Translations under genes and position numbers: made by a program
The notes under the pieces: model-generated
Told to the model about the DNA's origin: nothing
Database searches by the model: none
The model's input: only the letters and a program-made list of their open reading frames with translations
Assembly: GCA_963758555.1 (NCBI GenBank)
Contig: CAVWVW010000003.1
Coordinates: 186,001 to 250,000, forward strand
Direction of reading: 5' to 3'
DNA from: CAIUMH01 sp963758555
GTDB lineage: Bacteria; Actinomycetota; Acidimicrobiia; Acidimicrobiales; RAAP-2
DNA: 64,000 bases
Shown here: positions 9,240-18,194 of the stretch, one piece after another
Layout: each line of letters opens with the position of its first letter
How positions within the stretch are numbered: position 1 is the stretch's first letter

Positions 9240-10397
9240 GTGCCATCGTTGTGGTGGTACGCCGTGATCTTGGCGGTCGCGGCGGGCACCACGGCGCTGT
9301 GCGTCACCCCCGCCCGGCGGGTGGCGATCCGCGTCGGCTACATCGATCAGCCAGGCGATCGCAAGATGCACACGAGCGTGACCCCCTACGGAGGGGGTGC
9401 GGCGATGTTCATCGGTGTCTGCATCGCCTTCGGCGTCGCCGCGGCCATCCCTGCGCTGCGCCCCTACTTCCAAGGCAGCGACGAGATGCTCGGCGTGCTG
9501 CTCGCCTCCGCGGCGATGTTCGTGGTGGGCCTGATCGACGACGTTCGTTCGATGTCCGCGCCGGCGAAGATCGCCGGGCAGGTGCTGGCGGCGTCGATCC
9601 TCTACTTCGCCGGCGTGACGATGTACCAGCTCAAGGTCCCCTTCGCCGGCTTCACCGTCCTCAGCCCCGGCGTGATCCCGCTGATCACCGCGATCTGGGT
9701 GGTCGCTCTCGCCAACGCCATCAACCTCATCGATGGCCTCGACGGCTTGGCCGCGGGCGTTGTCGCCATCGGAGCCGGCTCGCTCGCGATCTACGGCATC
9801 CAGCTCCAGCGCCTCGGCATCCTCCCCACCCAGAACATCGGACCCATGGTCGCCGTCGTGACGTGCGGCGTGTGCCTCGGGTTCTTGGCGTTCAACTTCC
9901 ATCCAGCCAGGATCTTCATGGGTGATGCGGGCTCGCTGCTCCTGGGTCTGTTGATGAGCGCCTCGACCATGGTGATCGGAGGGCGAGCTCCGCAGTCATC
10001 GGGGACGACCTTCTTCTTCTTTGCGCCTCTGCTCATCCCCTTCTTCATCCTTGGGGTACCGCTCGTCGACGCCGGCTTTGCCTTCATCCGGAGAACCGCA
10101 CGAGGACAGGGCTTCGACGCGCCCGACAAGGATCACATCCACCACCGTCTGCTGCGCTTGGGGCATGGCCACCGCCGCACCGTCGTGATTCTGTGGGCCT
10201 GGACGGCGCTGCTGTGCGGCTTCGTCCTCTACCCGCTCTTCAACCCTCGCGCCAACCCCCTGGTGCCCTTCGCCGCGCTGGCCTTCGGCGTGGGCCTCTA
10301 CACCTGGTTCCACCCCGGCCTCCGGAAGAACGCCAGCGGCGAGCAACCTGAGACGGAAGTGGCCGATGAGCAGGGCGCCGAGACCGGCCCTCGCTGA
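9240..10397 (+). CDS. wecA: Polyprenyl-phosphate GlcNAc-1-phosphate transferase (WecA/TagO/MraY family)
   Basis: Integral membrane enzyme that should transfer a sugar-1-phosphate from a UDP-sugar to undecaprenyl or decaprenyl phosphate, starting cell-wall polymer or arabinogalactan linker synthesis. The 385 residues contain about 11 membrane segments. Family motifs: DQPGDRKMHTSVTPYGGG near the N-terminus, GLIDDVRS (catalytic Asp pair), NAINLIDGLDGLAAG, FNFHPARIFMGDAGS and the cytoplasmic His motif KDHIHHRL. These are WecA/TagO rather than MraY motifs. GTG 9240 begins ten bases after glyA. A charged tail of about 25 residues follows the last helix. Confidence 0.9.
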   Translation: MPSLWWYAVILAVAAGTTALCVTPARRVAIRVGYIDQPGDRKMHTSVTPYGGGAAMFIGVCIAFGVAAAIPALRPYFQGSDEMLGVLLASAAMFVVGLIDDVRSMSAPAKIAGQVLAASILYFAGVTMYQLKVPFAGFTVLSPGVIPLITAIWVVALANAINLIDGLDGLAAGVVAIGAGSLAIYGIQLQRLGILPTQNIGPMVAVVTCGVCLGFLAFNFHPARIFMGDAGSLLLGLLMSASTMVIGGRAPQSSGTTFFFFAPLLIPFFILGVPLVDAGFAFIRRTARGQGFDAPDKDHIHHRLLRLGHGHRRTVVILWAWTALLCGFVLYPLFNPRANPLVPFAALAFGVGLYTWFHPGLRKNASGEQPETEVADEQGAETGPR

Positions 10398-10530
10398 CGC
10401 CGCCGGCGCTTTGGCGAGTGCGGTCTGGACGTGCAATGATTCCCCCCGTGCTGACGGGCTGTTTCTTCTTTTAAGACTGCGTGAATTCGAGGCCCCTCCG
10501 TGTACCTTTGCAACCCCATGAGACCAGCGC

Positions 10531-10767
10531 GTGACAGAGTCCGACGACGCCCCTTCACCGGCCCCCGAAGAGGGGTCTCGGCGCACGTGGACCACCTTCG
10601 TCTCGATGGGCCTTACCCTGGCTGCCTGCGTGGCGGGAGGCCTTCTCTTGGGGATCTGGCTCGACTCCCTGCTCCACACCTCTCCGCTGTGCCTCTTCGG
10701 CGGTCTGATCCTGGGTTGCGGTGTGGCCGTGCTGGCCTTGGTCAGCATGGTCAAGCGCTCACTCTGA
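10531..10767 (+). CDS. AtpZ-like ATP synthase assembly protein
   Basis: 78-residue protein with a short charged N-terminus and two membrane helices, opening the ATP synthase operon. The pattern of a GG-rich first helix, WLDSLLHTSPLC, then a second Gly-rich helix ending VSMVKR matches the AtpZ/AtpR (ATPase_gene1) family found at the head of atp operons and implicated in c-ring assembly or Mg transport. GTG 10531 is the likely start; the 130-bp gap upstream probably carries the operon promoter. The name is inferred from length, topology and position. Confidence 0.6.
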   Translation: MTESDDAPSPAPEEGSRRTWTTFVSMGLTLAACVAGGLLLGIWLDSLLHTSPLCLFGGLILGCGVAVLALVSMVKRSL

Positions 10768-10776
10768 AGTTGAACG

Positions 10777-11193
10777 ATGTTTGAGCAGATCGAGCACCTC
10801 GAGGGACCCGTGCTGCAGCGGCTCATGCGGCGCACGATGCTGCTCTCGCTCCTCGTGGGCGGCGCGCTCGTCTTCTGTGCCCTGCTCTTCGGCTCGCCTC
10901 TCGGTGCCGTGGGCATCGTGGTCGGCCTCGGCTTGGCGATCATCAACCTCCGCTTCCTCGATGCCGGCGTCGCCAAGGTCGAGGGCACCGGCGAGGGCTC
11001 GGGCAAGGTGGTGCGGCGCATGCTCCGCACGAAGACCGCCTGGCGTCTGGCGGTCATCACCACCCTCGTCATCGTGACCTTGTTCCTGTGCGCGCCGCTG
11101 GCGATCGGCATCGTGATCGGCCTCGTCGTCTTCCAGGTTCTCTTCGTGATCGCCGTGGCGCGGATCATCTTCGTCCAAGGAGGGGCGCTGTGA
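10777..11193 (+). CDS. atpI: AtpI-like subunit
   Basis: 138-residue hydrophobic protein with four membrane segments (about residues 22-40, 45-65, 85-105 and 108-130). It occupies the usual atpI place between the operon-leading small protein and atpB. AtpI helps assemble the c-ring. Sequence conservation in this family is low, so the call depends on topology and context. Its stop overlaps the atpB start in a GTGA, implying coupled translation. Confidence 0.65.
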   Translation: MFEQIEHLEGPVLQRLMRRTMLLSLLVGGALVFCALLFGSPLGAVGIVVGLGLAIINLRFLDAGVAKVEGTGEGSGKVVRRMLRTKTAWRLAVITTLVIVTLFLCAPLAIGIVIGLVVFQVLFVIAVARIIFVQGGAL

Positions 11194-11915
11194 GCATGTT
11201 GATGGCAACCGGCAAGATCACCGTTGGCCATCCTCCGGTCAGCCCCGTCAAGCTCGGCCCCCTGACGATCAATCCCGAGATCGTCTGGTCGTCGCTGCTG
11301 GCCGCAGCGATCGTGCTGGCGCTCGGCTTTGCCGTTCGACGCAAGGCCACCAAGGGCGTGCCCGGCAAGCTCCAGCTGGCCTACGAGACGATCGTCGAGC
11401 AGATCCGAGAGGTGGCTGACTCGTCGATCGGCACTGAGGGCCGTCGCTTCGTGCCCTTGGCCATCACGCTGTTCCTCTTCATCTTGATCTGCAACATGTT
11501 CGAGATCCTGCCGAACACGGGCAAGAACTTCCTGCCCACCCCGACCGGTGACGTCAACCTCCCCTTGGCGATGGCGCTGCTGGTGATCGTCTGGGTGCAC
11601 GTCGAGTCCGTCAAGGCCCGCGGCATGCGTGGCTACCTGCGCCACTACGCCCAGCCCTACAAGGCGATGATCCCGATCAACGTCATCGAAGAGATCACCA
11701 AGCCCATCACGCTGACCTTCCGACTCTTCGGCAACATCTTCTCTGGGAGCCTCATGGTCGTCGTCATGGCGACGTTGCTGCCCTTCTACGCCTCGTTCTT
11801 CGGCCAGATGCTCTGGAAGCCGTTCGACCTCGGCATCGGCGTCATTCAGGCCTTCATCTTCGCCCTCCTCACCATCCTCTACTTCGGCATGGCAATGGCC
11901 AAGGAAGAGCACTGA
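11190..11915 (+). CDS. atpB: ATP synthase Fo subunit a
   Basis: Membrane stator subunit that forms the two proton half-channels. GTG 11190 gives 241 residues; AAGGAGG sits about six bases before it, which decides the start over nearby ATGs at 11196 and 11202. The essential arginine is in TLTFRLFGNIFSG, and the last helix has the conserved IQAFIFALLTILYFGMA. The NMFEILPN motif marks the second helix region. Length is typical for Actinobacteria. Confidence 0.95.
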   Translation: MSMLMATGKITVGHPPVSPVKLGPLTINPEIVWSSLLAAAIVLALGFAVRRKATKGVPGKLQLAYETIVEQIREVADSSIGTEGRRFVPLAITLFLFILICNMFEILPNTGKNFLPTPTGDVNLPLAMALLVIVWVHVESVKARGMRGYLRHYAQPYKAMIPINVIEEITKPITLTFRLFGNIFSGSLMVVVMATLLPFYASFFGQMLWKPFDLGIGVIQAFIFALLTILYFGMAMAKEEH

Positions 11916-11977
11916 GGACGTCGAGGGCGACGTAGCAACCAGTCGAATCACAAGTTCCATCACACAGGAGGAAAGCA

Positions 11978-12241
11978 ATGGCAACGAATGACATGCAGCA
12001 CGCAGTGCGCGCCGCGGGTGCGCTGGTCGGTGGCGGACTCGCTCTCGGCGGTGGCGCCATCGGTGCTGCCATCGGTGACGGCCTGGCCGGCAGCTCGACC
12101 ATCTCGGCGATCGCTCGCCAGCCTGAGATCGAGAACAAGGCTCGGACCTACTTCTTCCTGACGGTTGGCCTCGCCGAGGCCATGTACTTCATCAACCTGC
12201 TGTTCATGGTCGTGTTCGTCTACGTCTTCTCCAAGCAGTAG
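11978..12241 (+). CDS. atpE: ATP synthase Fo subunit c
   Basis: 87-residue hairpin subunit of the rotor ring. The first helix has the Gly-rich GGGLALGGGAIGAAIGDG, the loop has ARQPE, and the ion-binding carboxylate is Glu67 in VGLAEAMYF. The residues around Glu67 lack the Gln/Ser-Thr set of sodium-type rings, so it should translocate protons. GGAGGAAAG precedes the ATG, an unusually strong ribosome site that fits the high copy number of subunit c. Confidence 0.97.
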   Translation: MATNDMQHAVRAAGALVGGGLALGGGAIGAAIGDGLAGSSTISAIARQPEIENKARTYFFLTVGLAEAMYFINLLFMVVFVYVFSKQ

Positions 12242-12321
12242 TCCTCCAACGCCGGGGACGTGCCGTTGATCACGTGCCCCACTGACCTGTCCGCTACCCA
12301 CATGCTCGGGAGCCGCCATCC

Positions 12322-12852
12322 ATGCTGACCGCAGGGGTTTTCCTACTGCCGAACGGGACGTTCTTCGTTGAACTGCTGATCGTCTTCGTTCTGCTCTACA
12401 TCACGTCGAAGTTCATCCTGCCGCCGCTGACCAAGGCGATGGATGAGCGCGACGCGGATGTGCGCAGCTCGATCGAAGCTGCAGAGAGCGCGCGCGCCGA
12501 GGCCGCCGAGGCAGACGAGGAGCGCCGCGCGGTGATCGAGCAGGGACGAGTCGAGGCACGAGAGATCCTCTCCCAGGCCCAGGCGGCTGCCGAGCAGGCT
12601 CGCAGCCAGGCGCTGGCCTCGGCGCAGGGCGAGTACGACAGGATCGTCTCGGCTGCTGCCGCAGAGGTGGCGCAAGCCAAGACCGACGCGATCGACAGCG
12701 CCACACCACAGCTCGGGACCATCGTGATGGGGGTCGTCGAGCGCGTGATCGGGCGCGAGGTCAACCCGAGCGCGCACCAAGACCTGATCGATGAGGGAGC
12801 TGCCGAGCTCCGCCATCGGGCCAGCGATGCGACCTCAGAGGTGACGACGTGA
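12322..12852 (+). CDS. atpF: ATP synthase Fo subunit b
   Basis: 176-residue peripheral-stalk subunit: one N-terminal membrane helix (about residues 12-32) followed by a long Ala/Glu/Arg-rich coiled coil. The segment KFILPPLTKAMDERDADV after the helix is the classical b-subunit hinge. It overlaps the next gene, a second b-like protein, by four bases. Together they would make a b/b-prime heterodimer. Confidence 0.93.
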   Translation: MLTAGVFLLPNGTFFVELLIVFVLLYITSKFILPPLTKAMDERDADVRSSIEAAESARAEAAEADEERRAVIEQGRVEAREILSQAQAAAEQARSQALASAQGEYDRIVSAAAAEVAQAKTDAIDSATPQLGTIVMGVVERVIGREVNPSAHQDLIDEGAAELRHRASDATSEVTT

Positions 12853-13349
12853 CCACCTTCATCGTCGGCCTCTTGGTGATGCTGATCATCTTCTGGCTGA
12901 TCTATCGCTACCTGTGGCCGAAGCTCAACGAGATGATGACCGCTCGCCAAGAGGAGATCGGCCATGCGCTCTCTTCGGCGGAAGAGGCGCGCCACGATGC
13001 CGCCTCGGCGGAGGTCGAGCGCGCCAGGTCGCTCGAAGAGGGCCGTGCCCAAGCGGCCGAGATCGTGGCTCAGGCGCGGCGCAACGCCGAGCAGGTGGCC
13101 TCCGAGGCGGCTGTTCGCACCGCCGCCGAGCAAGAGCGGATCATCGCCAACGCGCAGACCGAGGTGCAGCTGGCTCGCCAGCGAGCTGTCGACGACGCTG
13201 CTGCCCTCCTTGGCGACGTCGTGATGGACGTGGTGACCAAGGTCATCGACCGCGAGGCCGACGCCCAGGTGCACGCAGGCCTGGTCAACCAGGCCATGGA
13301 GGCGCTCGCTGCGACCTCTGAGGGCGAGCGAGCCGGAGTGGGCCGATGA
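12849..13349 (+). CDS. Second b-type (b-prime) ATP synthase stalk subunit
   Basis: 166 residues: a membrane helix (about 3-22) then a long coiled coil, paralogous to the preceding atpF. In mycobacteria the second b subunit is fused to delta (AtpFH); here the equivalent is a free protein whose stop overlaps the start of the delta-like frame in an ATGA. The pattern YRYLWPKLNEMMTARQEEI after the helix matches the b hinge. GTG 12849 overlaps the atpF stop, so translation is coupled through the stalk genes. Confidence 0.85.
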   Translation: MTTFIVGLLVMLIIFWLIYRYLWPKLNEMMTARQEEIGHALSSAEEARHDAASAEVERARSLEEGRAQAAEIVAQARRNAEQVASEAAVRTAAEQERIIANAQTEVQLARQRAVDDAAALLGDVVMDVVTKVIDREADAQVHAGLVNQAMEALAATSEGERAGVGR

Positions 13350-13660
13350 ACTCCTCCCTCCAGGGCTACGCCGCCTTCGTCCTCTCCACGCTCGATGATG
13401 CGACCGCCTCGACGGTCGCCGACGAGCTGGCCAGCCTCAACGAAGCCATCGCCGCCAACCACGACCTGCGCGCCGCGATGACCGATACCTCGGTCCCGGG
13501 CAGCCAGCGACGCGCGGTGCTCAGCGAGCTGCTCTCGGGGAAGGTCTCTGCGCCCACCGAGCGCTTGGCCGCCAACGCCGCACTCGTGACCCAGGCACAA
13601 GACGTGCCCGCCGCGCTCGAGCTACCTGGCCCTCCGGTCCCGCCAAGCTGTCTCAGGTGA
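13346..13660 (+). CDS. Delta-like N-terminal domain, first copy (possibly the 5-prime part of a frameshifted atpH)
   Basis: 104 residues similar to the start of the next frame: here NHDLRAAMTDTSVPGSQRRA and SGKVSAPTERL, there NPSLRTALTNRDMPVQRRQA and EGKASAPALGL. Mycobacterial AtpFH also carries a duplicated delta N-terminal segment. The last twelve residues before the stop are Pro-rich and unlike the family. The +1 frame upstream of the next gene is open from about 13611 and joins smoothly, so one continuous gene with an extra base near 13610-13655 is likely. Alternatively the two are translated as separate polypeptides, since GTG 13662 follows the stop by one base. Confidence 0.65.
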   Translation: MNSSLQGYAAFVLSTLDDATASTVADELASLNEAIAANHDLRAAMTDTSVPGSQRRAVLSELLSGKVSAPTERLAANAALVTQAQDVPAALELPGPPVPPSCLR

Positions 13661-13661
13661 C

Positions 13662-14249
13662 GTGGTGGTCGAGCCCATGCTGAGCGTGAGCGGCGCTCGC
13701 GCTCGGGTCGGCGGGTTCGCCGATGCGCTCTTCGAGACCCTGGGGGTCTCCGACCTCGAGGAGATCGAAGACGAGCTCTTCCGGTTCGCTCGCATCGTCG
13801 AGTCCAACCCGTCCTTGCGCACCGCGCTGACGAACCGGGACATGCCGGTCCAGCGCCGACAGGCCATCGTGTCATCGCTCATCGAAGGCAAGGCCTCCGC
13901 GCCCGCCCTTGGCCTCCTGCGCTACGTGATTGCCGGAGGGCGCTCGCGCGACTTCGTCGGCACCCTCGACTGGCTGGTGGACAAGACCGCTCGGGCGCGT
14001 GGGTGGCGTGTGGCCAAGATCCGCACGGCGCAGCCTCTGGCAGAGGCCCAAGCCGATTCCCTGCGCTCTTCCCTGGCCGAGATGGCGGGCAACCCGGTCG
14101 AGCTCCAGATCACCGAGGACCCCACCTTGCTCGGCGGGATCCGGATCGAGGTCGGAGACCTCCTGGTCGACGCCACGGCCAAGGCTCGACTGGTGCAGCT
14201 CCGAGAGCACCTCGAGGCCGATCACCAAGCATTCATCACGCACGACTGA
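13662..14249 (+). CDS. atpH: ATP synthase F1 subunit delta
   Basis: 195-residue OSCP/delta subunit that links F1 to the peripheral stalk. The N-terminal six-helix domain is followed by the C-terminal signature LLGGIRIEVGDLLVDATAKARL, which defines the family. Possible starts are GTG 13662, GTG 13665 and ATG 13677; none has a good ribosome site, which supports fusion to the preceding frame. It sits directly before atpA, as in most operons. The relation to the preceding delta-like frame is discussed there. Confidence 0.88.
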   Translation: MVVEPMLSVSGARARVGGFADALFETLGVSDLEEIEDELFRFARIVESNPSLRTALTNRDMPVQRRQAIVSSLIEGKASAPALGLLRYVIAGGRSRDFVGTLDWLVDKTARARGWRVAKIRTAQPLAEAQADSLRSSLAEMAGNPVELQITEDPTLLGGIRIEVGDLLVDATAKARLVQLREHLEADHQAFITHD

Positions 14250-14278
14250 GTTTTCGAAGCACCACGAGAGGAACAGAT

Positions 14279-15802
14279 ATGACTGAGCTGACGATCAGCG
14301 CCACTGAGATCACCGAGGCGCTCCAGCGCCACGTGACCGACTACACCCCCGAGGTCGGCGCCGAGCAGGTTGGCCGCATCGTGGAGGTCGCCGACGGCAT
14401 CGCTCGCGTCTCGGGTCTCCCGGGCGCTGCGGTCAACGAGCTGCTCGAGTTCGAGGACGGGACGCTCGGTCTCGCCATGAACCTCGACGAGGACACCGTG
14501 GGCGCCGTGGTGCTCGGCCACGTCGAGTCCCTCGAAGAGGACCAGGTCGTCCGAGCGACTGGTCGGATCCTGTCGGTCCCCTGTGGCGATGGCGTGCTCG
14601 GCCGAGTGATCAACGCCCTCGGCGAGCCCATCGATGGCAAGGGACCACTCGGTGCCACCGAGACACGTCGCATGGAGATCCAGGCGCCCGGCATCGTCGG
14701 CCGCCAGCCAGTCGAAGAGCCGCTCCAGACCGGCATCAAGGCCATCGACGCCATGACGCCCATCGGTCGGGGCCAGCGCGAGCTCATCATCGGTGACCGC
14801 AAGACCGGCAAGACCACCGTGGCCATCGACACGATCCTGAACCAGAAGGGCCAGGGCGTGAAGTGCATCTACGTCGCGATCGGCCAGAAGAACTCCTCGG
14901 TCGCCCAGACGGTCAAGCTCCTCGAGGACGCAGGCGCGCTCGAGTACACGGTCGTCGTGGTGGCCTCAGCCGGCGACCCTGCACCGTTCAAGTTCCTTGC
15001 CCCCTACGCCGGCTGTGCGCTTGGCCAGCACTGGATGGAGCACGGCGAGCACGCCCTCGTCATCTACGACGACCTCTCGAAGCAGGCTGAGGCGTACCGC
15101 CAGCTGTCACTGCTGCTTCGTCGCCCGCCGGGTCGCGAGGCCTACCCCGGTGACGTCTTCTACCTGCACAGCCGGCTCCTCGAGCGCGCCGCCAAGCTCT
15201 CTGACGCCCTCGGCGGCGGTTCGCTGACGGCGCTGCCCATCATCGAGACCAAGGCGGGTGACATCTCGGCCTACATCCCGACCAACGTGATCTCGATCAC
15301 CGACGGCCAGGTCTTCTTGGAGTCCGACCTCTTCTACTCCGGCGTGCGACCCGCCATCAACGTGGGCAACTCGGTGTCCCGTGTGGGCAGCGCCGCCCAG
15401 ATCAAGGCCATGAAGGCCGTGGCGGGAACGCTCAAGATCGACCTGGCTCAGTTCCGCGACCTCGAGAGCTTCGCCACCTTCGGCTCTGAGCTCGACAAGT
15501 CATCCCAGTCTCAGCTCGACCGCGGCTACCGGCTCACCGAGCTGCTCAAGCAGCCGCTCAACGCGCCGGTGCCGGTCGAAGAGCAGGTCATCGTCATCTA
15601 CGCCGGGACGCGCGGGTGGGCCGACACGGTCCCGGTGCCCGAGGTGATCCGCTTCGAGGCGGAGCTGCGGGCCTACTTCCGAGCGAACTACGCCTCGATC
15701 CTCGAGGAGATCCGCACCACCGGCAAGCTCCCCGAGGAGGCCTCGATCGACGCAGGCCTCGAGGCGTTCCTGGCCGGGTTCGACACCGGATCGGCCAGCT
15801 GA
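14279..15802 (+). CDS. atpA: ATP synthase F1 subunit alpha
   Basis: 507-residue nucleotide-binding subunit of the F1 head. ATG 14279 follows GAGAGGAA and is the correct start; the frame is open further upstream only inside atpH. The P-loop GDRKTGKTT (about residues 171-179), the IYDDLSKQA segment and the alpha signature PAINVGNSVSRVGS are all present. Length and domain order (beta barrel, nucleotide domain, helical bundle) are normal. Confidence 0.98.
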   Translation: MTELTISATEITEALQRHVTDYTPEVGAEQVGRIVEVADGIARVSGLPGAAVNELLEFEDGTLGLAMNLDEDTVGAVVLGHVESLEEDQVVRATGRILSVPCGDGVLGRVINALGEPIDGKGPLGATETRRMEIQAPGIVGRQPVEEPLQTGIKAIDAMTPIGRGQRELIIGDRKTGKTTVAIDTILNQKGQGVKCIYVAIGQKNSSVAQTVKLLEDAGALEYTVVVVASAGDPAPFKFLAPYAGCALGQHWMEHGEHALVIYDDLSKQAEAYRQLSLLLRRPPGREAYPGDVFYLHSRLLERAAKLSDALGGGSLTALPIIETKAGDISAYIPTNVISITDGQVFLESDLFYSGVRPAINVGNSVSRVGSAAQIKAMKAVAGTLKIDLAQFRDLESFATFGSELDKSSQSQLDRGYRLTELLKQPLNAPVPVEEQVIVIYAGTRGWADTVPVPEVIRFEAELRAYFRANYASILEEIRTTGKLPEEASIDAGLEAFLAGFDTGSAS

Positions 15803-15853
15803 CCTACGTGAGCGCCCGAGCGATCCAAGCCCAACGAGAGGAGGTGTAGCGAC

Positions 15854-16780
15854 ATGGCAGGTGGACAGGAACGAGTCCTGCGCCGACGCATCAAGAGCGT
15901 CCAGGCGACCAGGAAGATCACGAAGGCCATGGAGCTCATCGCTGCCTCGCAGATCATGCGCGCCCAGGGGCGCATCGCGGCGAACCGCCCCTACCGCGAC
16001 GGCATGCGCCGGATCATCATCGAGACGGCCAAGGGTGACCCCACCGCGGCGGGCAAGATGCTGGGCACGCCTGAGAAGGTTGAGAGCGTCCTGCTCGTCG
16101 TCATCGTCGGTGACCGCGGCCTCTCGGGTGCCTACAACTCGTCGGTGCTCAGGGCGACCGAGCGCAAGATCGTCGAGCTGACCGCTGCGGGGGCGTCGGT
16201 CCGCTTGATCGTGGTCGGCAAGAAGGGCGGCCCGTACTTCCGCTTCCGCGGCCAGGACGTCGAGTCGTCGTTCCAGGGCTTCGCCGACAAGCCCACCTTC
16301 GAAGACGCTCGCCAGGTCGCCTTCCAGAGCGCGGCGCCGTTCCTCGCCGGCGAGGTCGATCAGGTGCTCTTGGTCTCGACCCGCTTCTTCTCGGCGGGAA
16401 GCCAGTCGGTCGAGACCCGCCAGCTCCTCCCGCTCGACGAGGTGACCGACGAAGCAGACGACGAGGACACCACCTCGGGCACGCTTGAGGGCTACACCGA
16501 GTTCGAGCCCGACGCCAGCGACCTGCTGGTCGCCTTGGCCCCGCGAGCTCTCGAGAGCGAGATCTTCACCGCGCTGCTCGAGGGGGCGGCTGCGTTCCAC
16601 ACCTCCCAGCAGCGAGCGATGGCGGCTGCCACCGACAACGCTGATGACCTGAGCCAGACCCTCTCTCGCATCATGAACCGCGCCCGCCAGGACGCCATCA
16701 CCACCGAGATCATGGAAATCGTCGGCGGCGCCGAGGCGCTCGCGCGAAGAAAAAGGAGCATGAATGACTGTCGCCCCTGA
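15854..16780 (+). CDS. atpG: ATP synthase F1 subunit gamma
   Basis: 308-residue central rotor shaft. The N-terminal helix reads RRRIKSVQATRKITKAMELI and the C-terminal helix ends with NRARQDAITTEIMEIVGGAEAL, both near-invariant. A loop of about 20 acidic residues near residues 196-215 (DEVTDEADDEDTTSG) resembles the gamma insertion seen in mycobacteria. GAGGAGG precedes ATG 15854. The gene overlaps atpD by 17 bases, so its last residues come from a reading frame shared with atpD. Confidence 0.96.
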   Translation: MAGGQERVLRRRIKSVQATRKITKAMELIAASQIMRAQGRIAANRPYRDGMRRIIIETAKGDPTAAGKMLGTPEKVESVLLVVIVGDRGLSGAYNSSVLRATERKIVELTAAGASVRLIVVGKKGGPYFRFRGQDVESSFQGFADKPTFEDARQVAFQSAAPFLAGEVDQVLLVSTRFFSAGSQSVETRQLLPLDEVTDEADDEDTTSGTLEGYTEFEPDASDLLVALAPRALESEIFTALLEGAAAFHTSQQRAMAAATDNADDLSQTLSRIMNRARQDAITTEIMEIVGGAEALARRKRSMNDCRP

Positions 16781-18194
16781 CAAGCTGCAAGAGGGACGGG
16801 TCGTCGCTATCGCCGGTCCCGTCATCGACGTGGAGTTCCCTCCCCACGCGCTGCCCGAGATCAACTACGCCGTCCAGGTGGACCTGGACCTCGATGGCAA
16901 GACCGTCACGGTGACCGCCGAGGTCGCCCAGCAGATCGGCGAGGGCCGTGTTCGCTGCGTCTGCATGCAGCCGACCGACGGCCTCGTGCGGGGCGCACCG
17001 GTGCGCAACACCGGCCGTGGGATCTCCGTGCCCGTCGGCGACGTCGTCTTGGGCCACGTCTTCAACGTGCTCGGCGAGCCGCTCGACACCGACGACATCG
17101 GCGAGGTGACCGAGCGCTGGGACATCCACCGCGACGCCCCGACCTTCGACCAGCTCGAGTCCCGGGCCACCATGTTCGAGACCGGCATCAAGGTCATCGA
17201 CCTCCTCGAGCCCTACGTGCAGGGAGGCAAGATCGGCCTCTTCGGGGGCGCAGGCGTGGGCAAGACGGTGCTCATCCAGGAGATGATCAACCGAGTGGCC
17301 ACCCAGCACGGTGGGGTGTCGGTCTTCGCCGGCGTCGGCGAGCGGACCCGTGAGGGCACCGACCTGTGGATCGAGATGCAGGAGTCTGGCGTCATCGAGA
17401 AGGCAGCCCTCGTCTACGGCCAGATGGACGAGCCCCCGGGCGTGCGCCTGCGCGTCGCGCTCGCCGCGCTGACGATGGCCGAGTACTTCCGTGACGTCCA
17501 GAACCAGGACGTGCTGTTGTTCGTCGACAACATCTTCCGCTTCGTCCAGGCTGGCTCAGAGGTCTCGACGCTGCTCGGCCGCATGCCCTCCGCGGTGGGC
17601 TACCAGCCGACCCTCGCGGACGAGATGGGCGAGCTCCAAGAGCGGATCACCTCGACCAGAGGCAAGTCGATCACCTCGCTCCAGGCCGTCTACGTGCCTG
17701 CGGACGACTACACCGACCCTGCTCCGTTCACGACCTTCACTCACCTCGACGCCACCACCGAGCTGTCTCGCCAGATCGCCGCTCTGGGCATCTACCCGGC
17801 CGTCGACCCGCTGGCCTCGACGTCGAACATCTTGGCTCCCGAGATCGTGGGCGACCGCCACTACAACGTGGCCCGCCAGGTCCAAGAGGTGCTCCAGCGC
17901 TTCCGGGAGCTCCAAGACATCATCGCCATCCTGGGTCTCGACGAGCTCTCCGAGGAAGACCGCGTCATCGTCTCTCGCGCACGCAAGATCCAGCGGTTCT
18001 TGTCGCAGCCGTTCTTCGTGGCCGAGGTCTTCACCGGTCTGCCGGGTGTGTTCACCCCCATCGACGAGACGGTCGAGTCGTTCGAGGCGCTCGTCAAGGG
18101 TGAGCTGGACAACGTGCCCGAGCAGGCGTTCTTGAACGTCGGTGGCGCTGAGTCCGTGCTGGCCAAGGCGCACCAGATGGAGAAGGACGCCTGA
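16764..18194 (+). CDS. atpD: ATP synthase F1 subunit beta
   Basis: 476-residue catalytic subunit. The P-loop GGAGVGKTVLIQ (about residues 162-173), the catalytic glutamate in GVGERTREG, DEPPGVR and the LLFVDNIFRFVQAGSEVS Walker B region are intact. AAAAGGAG precedes ATG 16764. The stop shares a base with the atpC start (TGATG). Confidence 0.98.
   Translation: MTVAPDKLQEGRVVAIAGPVIDVEFPPHALPEINYAVQVDLDLDGKTVTVTAEVAQQIGEGRVRCVCMQPTDGLVRGAPVRNTGRGISVPVGDVVLGHVFNVLGEPLDTDDIGEVTERWDIHRDAPTFDQLESRATMFETGIKVIDLLEPYVQGGKIGLFGGAGVGKTVLIQEMINRVATQHGGVSVFAGVGERTREGTDLWIEMQESGVIEKAALVYGQMDEPPGVRLRVALAALTMAEYFRDVQNQDVLLFVDNIFRFVQAGSEVSTLLGRMPSAVGYQPTLADEMGELQERITSTRGKSITSLQAVYVPADDYTDPAPFTTFTHLDATTELSRQIAALGIYPAVDPLASTSNILAPEIVGDRHYNVARQVQEVLQRFRELQDIIAILGLDELSEEDRVIVSRARKIQRFLSQPFFVAEVFTGLPGVFTPIDETVESFEALVKGELDNVPEQAFLNVGGAESVLAKAHQMEKDA

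Noticed and set aside
8331..9902. A 523-codon minus-strand frame opposite glyA and wecA
   Set aside because: Its composition is that of a shadow frame and glyA is certain on the other strand.
9996..11984. A 662-codon minus-strand frame opposite wecA and atp genes
   Set aside because: It is the complement of conserved ATP synthase genes and lacks any recognisable domain.
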